A DNA stretch of 27,545 nucleotides from a virus: IMG/VR virus record IMGVR_UViG_3300030389_002268, positions 1 through 27,545 of that record; one strand, 5' to 3'. A program made the translations under genes and the position numbers. Below, piece after piece: positions 8,794 to 14,998 of the stretch. Below the pieces are notes generated by a model. That model was not told the DNA's origin. It was given only the letters and a program-made list of their open reading frames with translations, and made no database searches. Every line of letters starts with the position of its first letter. Position 1 is the stretch's first letter.

Positions 8794-9362
8794 AAGGTTT
8801 ATTTAAAGATTTTGATGTTGATAGGTTTAAACGTAAAAAACCACCTGGTAATAAATCACTTGGAACTTATAACGAGGTAAAAGAGATAGCTAAAATACCA
8901 ATGAATAAAAAATTCGTTGACGATAAAGATGATATAGAAGGTACATTTAATAGTGTTGCTAAAAAAAATAATGTATCACATGACAAAAAGCTAGTTAAAG
9001 AGTTAATAGAACAAAGCTCAAAGCCTATAATGGAACTTAAGATGTTTTATAAAAGACCAAGGCCAAAAAGAATAGCAGAAGAAATAGACATTGATTTAAA
9101 ACCATACGAGCTTAACAGTATGAAGACGCCTTCATATCCATCAGGTCACTCAGCACAAGGCGTTATGATAGGTAAACTATTAGCTGATAAGCATCCTAAT
9201 GCAGCAAAAGATTTTATACAAGCAGGTAAAGATATTTCATATAGCCGAAACGTAGCTAAAGCACATTACAAGTCTGACTCTACGTTTGGTGAAGAAATAG
9301 GCAACGCAATGTATACTCATGTTAAAAATAAACTAAACAATAAACAAGATGGCAGAAGTTAG
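8790..9362 (+). CDS. PAP2-family (type 2 acid) phosphatase, soluble
   Basis: 190 aa from the ATG at 8790, which overlaps the previous stop (ATGA) and is preferred to an upstream TTG. All three parts of the phosphatidic-acid-phosphatase/haloperoxidase signature are intact: K84-x6-R91-P92, P117-S-G-H120, and S152-R153-x5-H159-x3-D163. H159 is the expected nucleophile and H120 the acid/base. Unlike typical PAP2 lipid phosphatases it has no obvious membrane span or signal peptide, so it may act on soluble phosphates or a membrane-surface lipid. It interrupts the run of basic microproteins. Substrate unknown. Confidence 0.85.
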   Translation: MKGLFKDFDVDRFKRKKPPGNKSLGTYNEVKEIAKIPMNKKFVDDKDDIEGTFNSVAKKNNVSHDKKLVKELIEQSSKPIMELKMFYKRPRPKRIAEEIDIDLKPYELNSMKTPSYPSGHSAQGVMIGKLLADKHPNAAKDFIQAGKDISYSRNVAKAHYKSDSTFGEEIGNAMYTHVKNKLNNKQDGRS

Positions 9363-9615
9363 AATTAATGTACCAAAGAGAAAAAAACCGCCTAGAGGAG
9401 CTTGTAGAAGAGGTAGAGGTAAATTTAAAAAAGCTATAAAAGGTGTTGGAGCAGCGCTTTTAGCAGCTGGAACAGCAATAGCATTATCTAAAGCTGGTAA
9501 AAATAAAAAACCTAACATGATGGGTGATATGATAGGTAACGCACCTATGACAATGTGTCCAGGTGATAAACCTATGATGCTAAAGAAAAAGAGAAGAGAC
9601 AACTACAGTGGCTAA
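9349..9615 (+). CDS. 88-aa basic protein with a hydrophobic stretch, two Cys
   Basis: The ATG lies inside the end of the phosphatase gene (14-nt overlap). A very basic N-terminal third (PKRKKPPRGACRRGRGKFKK) is followed by an Ala/Gly-rich hydrophobic segment (about 33-48, GAALLAAGTAIAL), then a Met-rich tail with MCPGDKP and a basic end. The hydrophobic segment could be a weak membrane helix or a helical packing segment. Cysteines occur at 19 and in the MCPGD element. Function unknown. Confidence 0.75.
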   Translation: MAEVRINVPKRKKPPRGACRRGRGKFKKAIKGVGAALLAAGTAIALSKAGKNKKPNMMGDMIGNAPMTMCPGDKPMMLKKKRRDNYSG

Positions 9616-9781
9616 AGCTTATAGAGGTGTACTAAAAGCGCGTATAAATAAACTATACGGTGGTGATGTTACATGCTCTAAAGTAAAGAAATTAAAGAGA
9701 AGGCAAGACGCAACTAAAAGAGATGTGCAGCTTGCTAACTGGTTTATTAACATGCAAAATTGTGGTCATGCCAAAAAGTAA
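9608..9781 (+). CDS. 57-aa basic protein, two Cys (GTG start)
   Basis: The frame starts with GTG overlapping the previous stop by 8 nt and ends within the next gene (14-nt overlap). It begins VAKAYRGVLKARINKLYGGD, has VTCSKVKKLKRRQDATKRD, and ends NWFINMQNCGHAKK. It fills the space between two good genes with no gap and shares the family trait of high basic charge and two Cys. The VTCSKV element resembles ATCSKV in the next-but-overlapping gene, perhaps by common ancestry. Function unknown. Confidence 0.65.
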   Translation: MAKAYRGVLKARINKLYGGDVTCSKVKKLKRRQDATKRDVQLANWFINMQNCGHAKK

Positions 9782-10058
9782 AGATCCGGTAAAAGGTACG
9801 GGCAAAAAGCCTAAAGGTTCTGGTCGTAGATTATACACAGACGAAAATCCTAAAGATACAGTTAAGATTAAATATGCTACTGAAGCAGATGCTAGAGCTA
9901 CGTGTAGTAAGGTTATGAATGTCAACAAGCCTTTTGCTCGTAAGATACAGATACTAACTGTTATGGAACAAAGATCTAGGTTTGGTAAAAAACCAAGGCA
10001 AGCAGCAATAGCTAAATCATGTAAAAACAAAGTAAGAAGAAAGCATGGCAAAAAGTAA
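9768..10058 (+). CDS. 96-aa basic protein, GSGRRLYTDENPKDTV family
   Basis: I take the ATG at 9768, 14 nt before the previous stop, rather than the in-frame upstream ATG at 9723. The phrase KKPKGSGRRLYTDENPKDTV is conserved in marine phage small proteins as I recall. The remainder is basic and helical, with ATCSKV and AIAKSCKNKV each supplying one Cys. It ends in a Lys/Arg cluster. Function unknown; DNA or RNA binding is suggested only by charge. Confidence 0.8.
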   Translation: MPKSKDPVKGTGKKPKGSGRRLYTDENPKDTVKIKYATEADARATCSKVMNVNKPFARKIQILTVMEQRSRFGKKPRQAAIAKSCKNKVRRKHGKK

Positions 10059-10299
10059 AATCAAAGGCGGTGGAACAAGAAAAGTTTGTTTACCATACGC
10101 AAAATATAAGAGTATGAGTAAAGCAGAAAGGCAAAAAGTAATTAATGCCAAGAGATCTGCAGCAGCTCAAGGTAAATATAAAAGATCTAGTAAGTCAAAT
10201 GTAAAAGGAGCTAGAAAAAAAGGCGCTACATTACGTGACTGGTTCCAAAAAGAAAACTGGGTTAACATAGCCAATGGCAAGCCTTGCGGCGCAAAATGA
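10045..10299 (+). CDS. 84-aa basic protein, LRDWFQKENWV...KPCG family
   Basis: The ATG overlaps the previous gene by 14 nt. The N-terminus GGGTRKVCLPYAKYKSMSK carries the first Cys, a Lys/Arg/Ala-rich helix follows, and the C-terminus has TLRDWFQKENWVNIANGKPC. The DWF-x-x-x-x-WV-x-I-x-x-GKPCG pattern is a known ending of small marine-phage proteins as I recall (DUF5872/DUF6321-like, uncertain). A two-part architecture with Cys at each end fits the rest of the cluster. Function unknown. Confidence 0.8.
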   Translation: MAKSKIKGGGTRKVCLPYAKYKSMSKAERQKVINAKRSAAAQGKYKRSSKSNVKGARKKGATLRDWFQKENWVNIANGKPCGAK

Positions 10300-10433
10300 A
10301 ATTTAACTTTTTTGATTTAAACGAAAATGGTAAATATGATTGGTGGGAATATATACTACCGATTATTATAGTATTAATTATAGAAGTTATAGCTGAGGTT
10401 ATAGCTAGATTTTTGATACCGCTGTCTTCTTAG
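10296..10433 (+). CDS. 45-aa membrane protein with EF-hand-like loop
   Basis: The start overlaps the previous stop (ATGA). The loop DLNENGKYDWWE (residues 7-18) matches the EF-hand pattern D-x-N-x-N-G-x-x-D-x-x-E, with Tyr at the usual aliphatic position. It is followed by one strongly hydrophobic helix (about 20-43). It is the last plus-strand gene and its final 29 bases overlap the end of the convergent minus-strand GT29 gene. It has no Cys, unlike its neighbours. Function unknown; calcium binding is only suggested by the pattern. Confidence 0.7.
   Translation: MKFNFFDLNENGKYDWWEYILPIIIVLIIEVIAEVIARFLIPLSS
10405..10433. other. Tail-to-tail overlap of the two transcription arms
   Basis: The 3' ends of the plus-strand EF-hand microprotein and the minus-strand GT29 gene overlap by 29 bases. 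I see no strong GC-rich hairpin with a T-run here or close by, so if a bidirectional terminator exists it must lie inside coding sequence or the arms produce overlapping antisense transcripts. Confidence 0.75.
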
Positions 10434-11199
10434 CAATACTTCTTATTATCTTTTGGCCCTTCATCCAGCCAGTATATTTAACTTTATTTCTTTTCATGTC
10501 GCTTAATACATGCCACTTAAGCAAACCATCACGCTCTAGTTTACTAACATATTGATTTTCTAACACACGATCATGTGCTGAGTGTTTCGTAGTATATAAA
10601 GGTAAATGCCAACTATGAGGATCACACTCACCATTACCATCCTTTACGTTCTTAGCCATGTATGTATCTTTCTTTACACTCTTGTGAAAGAAATCAAAGC
10701 CAATAATACTCAAGTTCTTTTGAGTTTTAATTTCCCTAATAAAATATAGTATTGTTAGAAAACCAGCTGAAGGCCTGAGTTTTAAGCTGTATAATGAATT
10801 ACCAAAACCGTTCCATAACGATTCTAGTTCTGCGTCTGTCCACATCTGAGTATAAGGCATACCCTTTGGTAAGTGATCTTCTAGTATCCAGTCTTTGAGT
10901 AAAAAATTACCACGACATCTATTAAGTAATATTTCAACGTCTTTAAATTTACCCTTTGTAAATTCTTGATTACGCCTTATCCAAACAGGCGCTCTAAACT
11001 GACCAGTAACCCATATGTTTGTTTTACTACCTAGTTGCTTTGTTTTATCATCAGCTACTGTATCAACAGCTCTACCAAAGCGCACAACAATATCATGACT
11101 GTCTATAAACTTGCCATGATCATAGTGCATTAACTCTACAGAGTTACCAACAAGTATTACTGATTTGTTTTTTACAAGCTGTTGTATACGTTCCACCAC
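10405..11199 (-). CDS. GT29 sialyltransferase-like glycosyltransferase
   Basis: 264 aa, GTG start 28 nt inside the end of the GT8-like gene. Sialyl-motif L is recognisable at about 13-60 (VILVGNS, GKFIDSHDIVVRFGRA, GSKT). Sialyl-motif S is at about 142-170 (RPSAGFLTILYFI then IIGFDFF). A motif-VS-like H209-x4-E214 follows. GT29 enzymes use CMP-activated sugars, and genes for KDO synthesis and CMP-KDO activation sit two and three genes upstream in the same cassette. CMP-KDO is therefore the likeliest donor, with host or virion glycan as acceptor; this is inference. No signal peptide or membrane anchor is seen, so it probably acts in the cytoplasm. Confidence 0.85.
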   Translation of the reverse strand: MVERIQQLVKNKSVILVGNSVELMHYDHGKFIDSHDIVVRFGRAVDTVADDKTKQLGSKTNIWVTGQFRAPVWIRRNQEFTKGKFKDVEILLNRCRGNFLLKDWILEDHLPKGMPYTQMWTDAELESLWNGFGNSLYSLKLRPSAGFLTILYFIREIKTQKNLSIIGFDFFHKSVKKDTYMAKNVKDGNGECDPHSWHLPLYTTKHSAHDRVLENQYVSKLERDGLLKWHVLSDMKRNKVKYTGWMKGQKIIRSIAKKTAVSKI

Positions 11200-11822
11200 T
11201 CTTCTGATAACTCTCCATCTTTGTATTTGTCAAACCAAGGACCGCCGTTAGTATAATGTATTGCTTTTATGTTATCATGTTTCTCATAATAACCTACTAA
11301 GTGATTATACTCAACTGGTATCTCAGCTATCTCACTCTCATCTATCCACTCAAACTGATGTAATTGTTGTGGTGTAGCATTGTCTAAATATTCTTTAGTT
11401 AATATATCTTTTAATTTTTCACAGTTAAAAACTATTAATGAACTCCAACATTTCTTTGGATACATCTTGTTTTTAACACCATCCATCTTTGTTCCTTTAA
11501 CATTATCAAGATCATGTTTTACAACTGCAATTGTTTTGTCTCCTAAGTACTGTACAACCTCTTCAGGATCGCACTTCCATACAAAATCATTGTCACAGAA
11601 CATAGCTATACCGTTCCAGTTGTTACATAAAGGCGTGTAAAATCTTGTGAAAGAAAATTCTGTTGATTCGTTAGGTACATCTTCTCTACCGTAAATACCA
11701 CGTTTAATTAATTGTGCTTTTACTAGAGACATAACCTCATGATCACCGTTGTCTAATATAGACTTTCTAACTACTTTAGTAGCTTGTGGATGACGTGAAT
11801 CACTTCCTATAAATATTCTCAT
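11172..11822 (-). CDS. GT8-like glycosyltransferase (GT-A fold)
   Basis: 216 aa. The N-terminus MRIFIGSDSR is the usual first strand of GT8-type enzymes. FCDNDFVW (D77-N-D79) is the metal-binding DxD motif. The late HYTNGGPWF motif corresponds to the conserved C-terminal HxxGxxKPW-like element. The start overlaps the kdsA stop by 4 nt. It presumably adds a hexose or related sugar from a nucleotide donor to a surface glycan. The acceptor is unknown. Similar genes occur in capsule and LPS loci. Confidence 0.8.
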   Translation of the reverse strand: MRIFIGSDSRHPQATKVVRKSILDNGDHEVMSLVKAQLIKRGIYGREDVPNESTEFSFTRFYTPLCNNWNGIAMFCDNDFVWKCDPEEVVQYLGDKTIAVVKHDLDNVKGTKMDGVKNKMYPKKCWSSLIVFNCEKLKDILTKEYLDNATPQQLHQFEWIDESEIAEIPVEYNHLVGYYEKHDNIKAIHYTNGGPWFDKYKDGELSEEWWNVYNSL

Positions 11823-12583
11823 GCTATAAATTTTAAAATTGTTTCAAAGTTATCTAATCGTACCATGTTTGGACCATCGCTTAAAGCTTTGTCTGGGTCT
11901 GGATGTACCTCAAAGAAGTAACCATCAACATCAACTGCTTGTGCTAGCTTAGCAATATATGGTGCATATTTTCTATCACCACCGCTTTTATTGCCAAGAG
12001 CACTAGGCTTTTGAGTTGAGTGTGTAACGTCCATAACTATAGGTACGTTAAATTTTTTCATATCTAGTATCTGCCTGAAATCTACGACTAAGTTACCTAA
12101 GCCAAACATAGTTCCACGTTCAGTTACCATTATATTATTATTACCTGTGTTTTGCACTTTTTTAATTGGATGCTCCATGTTGTCACCACTCATAAACTGT
12201 GCTTTCTTTATATTAACTGTTCTACCAGTTCTACCAGCGGCTAATAAAAGATCTGTTTGTCTACACAAAAAAGCAGGTATTTGTATAACATCAACAACAT
12301 CTTTTACTTGTATAGCTTGCACTGGTTCGTGTATGTCTGTTGTTATCTTAACATCAAACGTTTCTTTTACTTTAGCTAATATCTCTAAGCCTTCTTGTAA
12401 GCCTGGTCCTCTATATGAGTCTACAGAAGTTCTGTTTGCCTTGTCAAATGAAGCTTTAAATATATAATCAAAACCATATTTAGCTGTAAGTTCTTTTACT
12501 TTCTCTGCTATCTTCATACATGTGTATTCACTTTCTATAACACATGGTCCTGATATTATAAATTTATCTATTAACATCTTCAA
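11819..12583 (-). CDS. kdsA: 3-deoxy-D-manno-octulosonate 8-phosphate synthase
   Basis: 254 aa, close to family length. It condenses arabinose 5-phosphate with phosphoenolpyruvate to KDO-8-phosphate. Visible family motifs are SGPCVIES, KASFDKANRTS, DIHEPVQ, QIPAFLCRQTDLL, MDVTHSTQKPSALG, FFEVHPDPDKALSDGP. Cys14 in SGPC, with the His of DVTH, Glu of FFEVH and Asp of LSDGP, is the ligand set of the metal-dependent class, unlike the Asn in E. coli KdsA. The start lies inside the end of kdsB (20-nt overlap; a second ATG is two codons on). No KdsD or KdsC gene is seen nearby, so the host must supply those steps. Confidence 0.93.
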   Translation of the reverse strand: MKMLIDKFIISGPCVIESEYTCMKIAEKVKELTAKYGFDYIFKASFDKANRTSVDSYRGPGLQEGLEILAKVKETFDVKITTDIHEPVQAIQVKDVVDVIQIPAFLCRQTDLLLAAGRTGRTVNIKKAQFMSGDNMEHPIKKVQNTGNNNIMVTERGTMFGLGNLVVDFRQILDMKKFNVPIVMDVTHSTQKPSALGNKSGGDRKYAPYIAKLAQAVDVDGYFFEVHPDPDKALSDGPNMVRLDNFETILKFIA

Positions 12584-13196
12584 TTGTATTTATTTCTCTA
12601 CCATCATAGCTAACCTCACAAACCTTTATTTCGTATAAACCTAAATATCTGTTTTGTTCTAAGTTTTCTTGTGGATAAGCATTAGTCAATAAATCATAGC
12701 ATGATAACGCATAAGGCTTATACATATATATGCCAATATGTCTATCACCATAACCTATATCAGATCTTGTAAACCACATTGCTTTGCCGTCTTGATGTAT
12801 TACCTTAACACCATTTGGCTCGTAACCTTTTGTGTAACCAGTATATACAAAATAACTTTCTTTGCTTCTGTCTATAAACGGCTTTACAGTATCGTATGAT
12901 ATATCTATCATATCACCTTGTATGTTTATTACATTTTGATACTCATCTAAAAAATCACCTAACTGTCTTATTCTAGCTGTACCGTTCTCAGCTTCAGTAG
13001 TCATAACAACGTTTCGTTCTGGTATAATCTCTGCTATTTTAGGACTATCAGTTACAACAAACGTATCATAACCCATCATACGAACCTTATCAAATACTAT
13101 ACGTATTAGAGGTTCACCATCAAACTCTATAAGCATTTTGTGCTTTAGTCTAGTACTCTCTAGTCTAGCTGGTATTACAAACACTATATCTTTCAT
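12564..13196 (-). CDS. kdsB: CMP-KDO synthetase (or close CMP-sugar cytidylyltransferase)
   Basis: 210 aa, shorter than the usual roughly 250. It couples CTP to KDO to give CMP-KDO. The motifs IPARLESTRL, the downstream K of HKML, INIQGDM, HIGIYMY and the C-terminal INTIEDV match KdsB. The usual SGTDR signature appears here as GTARI, a change worth noting. The start overlaps the cupin stop by 4 nt (ATGA). Its pairing with kdsA makes KDO the likely substrate, but an 8-carbon analogue is possible because the family is closely related to other CMP-acylneuraminate-type enzymes. Confidence 0.85.
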   Translation of the reverse strand: MKDIVFVIPARLESTRLKHKMLIEFDGEPLIRIVFDKVRMMGYDTFVVTDSPKIAEIIPERNVVMTTEAENGTARIRQLGDFLDEYQNVINIQGDMIDISYDTVKPFIDRSKESYFVYTGYTKGYEPNGVKVIHQDGKAMWFTRSDIGYGDRHIGIYMYKPYALSCYDLLTNAYPQENLEQNRYLGLYEIKVCEVSYDGREINTIEDVNR

Positions 13197-13537
13197 GCTC
13201 TCTTGCCTGATGTTCTTCTTTTTATATCATCATGGTTAAACTCAGCCCAGTATAACTCAAACGCTACACCGTCTTCTAGCCCTTCAAACTGATGATACTT
13301 ACCAGGTTTAACCATAGTAAAGTCACCTGCTTCAAGTATTGTTTCGTCTAATAAGTCTTGATCGTCTTGCCAAACTCTTACTAGCATCTTACCAGATTCT
13401 ACATAAAATCCGTTCCATTTAAATTCATGCTCATGCTCTGAACATTTAAATCCTTTATTAAATTGTATTCGGTGAAACTCAAAAACTCCATTAGCATGGA
13501 TCTTTTCAGTCTTGCCCCATATTTTTCCTGCTTTCAT
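13193..13537 (-). CDS. Cupin-domain protein, sugar-processing type
   Basis: 114 aa, one beta-barrel domain. The first cupin motif is visible as SEHEHEFKWNGFYVESG (His, His and Glu ligands) and the second as LEAGDFTMVKPGKYHQFEG. The opening KIWGKTEKIHANGVFEFHRI is typical of small cupins found next to nucleotide-sugar genes in marine phages and bacteria, as I recall. It lies between an SDR and kdsB with overlaps on both sides, so a role in preparing or modifying the KDO-like sugar is plausible. The reaction is unknown. Confidence 0.8.
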   Translation of the reverse strand: MKAGKIWGKTEKIHANGVFEFHRIQFNKGFKCSEHEHEFKWNGFYVESGKMLVRVWQDDQDLLDETILEAGDFTMVKPGKYHQFEGLEDGVAFELYWAEFNHDDIKRRTSGKRA

Positions 13538-14084
13538 TTAATTTTATTTGTTTTAGTTTCTGTACTTCAATATAAGGTTTAGTATTGCATATAGATATTT
13601 CACTTATCTCTATATCTTGTGGTGCATTTAACATCCACACTATATATTCAGCGGCATCATCATATGATACGCTAGGTAAATCAGACTCTAATAAACCAAA
13701 GTTAATATCCATTATCTTACATTGTTTGTTTGTTGTAAACTTTAATGTGTCAGACAAATGTGATAACGATGATTTAGAAGCTGAATACATATAGCCTTTT
13801 GATAAGTTTCTATATTTAGCTCTACTATTTATATTTATAATTATCTTTTCATTATCATCTTTCCAGATGTCATATACTGCTTGTAATAACTTTGTTTGAG
13901 CAAAGCCGTCATAAGCATTATTAATAAACACTCTCACATCATTTTTAATTAAGTACTGTATTATGTTTTGTATACCATCTTCAGTGCTTATGTCGTAAGC
14001 AGGTCTGTTTAAACCTACAGCGTTTATCTTTTCTTTTATTACATTACCTAATCCTCTAGTCGTTCCTGTTATCGCTACTTTCAT
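13506..14084 (-). CDS. Short-chain dehydrogenase/reductase (SDR)
   Basis: 192 aa, at the short end for SDRs. The NAD(P)-binding TGTTRGLG occupies residues 6-13, NNA is at 55-57, a Ser at about 87 and the catalytic Y100-x3-K104 (YSASK) complete the active site. The residues after about 150 are reduced, suggesting a loss of part of the substrate-binding lobe. It overlaps the radical SAM gene before it (29 nt) and the cupin after it (32 nt), so translation is probably coupled. It likely oxidises or reduces a sugar intermediate of the cassette. Substrate unknown. Confidence 0.85.
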   Translation of the reverse strand: MKVAITGTTRGLGNVIKEKINAVGLNRPAYDISTEDGIQNIIQYLIKNDVRVFINNAYDGFAQTKLLQAVYDIWKDDNEKIIININSRAKYRNLSKGYMYSASKSSLSHLSDTLKFTTNKQCKIMDINFGLLESDLPSVSYDDAAEYIVWMLNAPQDIEISEISICNTKPYIEVQKLKQIKLNESRKNMGQD

Positions 14085-14997
14085 AATGTTTATTTATAAG
14101 ATCAAAGCTAGGCTTACCAAATAAATCACCTTTAACAGAGCATTTATTACATGGGCTCTGTGATCTATCACCATGCTTTAATCTTTGTCTTATCTCTTTC
14201 ATATCATCAGCCATCCAAACTTGTTTTAGCGTTTGTTTAGCTATGTTACCTATCTTTCTTTCTTTACCCCAGTCGTTTGAACAGAACAACACATCACCGT
14301 TCCAGTCAACAAACATTTTATAAAATGGGTAATGACACGGTTTACCTTTTAACGCTTCAATATCGTGGTCTTCAAAACCTATCCAGTCTATGACACCACT
14401 TCTATTGTTAAGCTTTAAACCGTAGTCTTTTAAATTATAATGTGCACGTAAACTATATTTTGATTTAGATACACCAGCTTCATCCATAAGTTTTACAAAT
14501 GTACCTGCTTGCTCTGGTCCATCATATAAGTTTATATAAAACATAGATAAGCCAGCGTTATAAATATCTAATATCAATTGTGGTTTACGCTTTAGCATAT
14601 CACCATTTGTATTACACTCTAGTAGATTATCTTTTAAATGTTTTCTAAAAGTAAAAACTATATCAGCAAAGCTTTTATTTAACAAGCCTTCACTATATCC
14701 ACTAAAAGATATTCTACCTGTGTAATTAGCATCAGCTAAGTGTTTTGCTATTTTCTCTGCTGTATCAACAGACATATTTAAATTTCTGTTAGGATACACA
14801 CTTGAATCATGACGCGGACAGAATACACATTTTCTATTACACAACTCAGTTGTATTAAGTTCAATTGTAAGTATAGCATCTAACGGGTTAGTACTACCTT
14901 TTATTCTGTTTAAATGTACTTGTTCTTGTTTTTTTCTATATTCAAGAAAAGTATCTGCATCATGCGTTTGATGCTGTTTTCTTTCTTCGTGTTTCAT
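14056..14997 (-). CDS. Radical SAM protein with SPASM-type C-terminus
   Basis: 313 aa. The radical SAM cluster motif C53-x3-C57-x2-C60 (CNRKCVFC) is preceded by the usual ELNTTEL strand. A GE-like element GYSEG follows. The C-terminal part has PCHYPFYKMFVDWNGDVLFC and later PCNKC, which resemble the extra Fe-S-binding SPASM/twitch domain. Such enzymes modify peptides or sugars by radical chemistry. Within this cassette a sugar substrate is likelier than a peptide, since no precursor peptide is evident next to it. Substrate unknown. It begins 1 nt after the JmjC gene ends. Confidence 0.88.
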   Translation of the reverse strand: MKHEERKQHQTHDADTFLEYRKKQEQVHLNRIKGSTNPLDAILTIELNTTELCNRKCVFCPRHDSSVYPNRNLNMSVDTAEKIAKHLADANYTGRISFSGYSEGLLNKSFADIVFTFRKHLKDNLLECNTNGDMLKRKPQLILDIYNAGLSMFYINLYDGPEQAGTFVKLMDEAGVSKSKYSLRAHYNLKDYGLKLNNRSGVIDWIGFEDHDIEALKGKPCHYPFYKMFVDWNGDVLFCSNDWGKERKIGNIAKQTLKQVWMADDMKEIRQRLKHGDRSQSPCNKCSVKGDLFGKPSFDLINKHYESSDNRND

Positions 14998-14998
14998 A

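Noticed and set aside
10370-10445. Bidirectional terminator at the convergent junction
   Set aside because: Only short direct repeats (GTTATAGCT) are visible; no stable GC hairpin with T-runs on either strand.
12147-12467. 106-aa plus-strand frame opposite kdsA
   Set aside because: Antisense shadow; kdsA shows all family motifs in its own frame.
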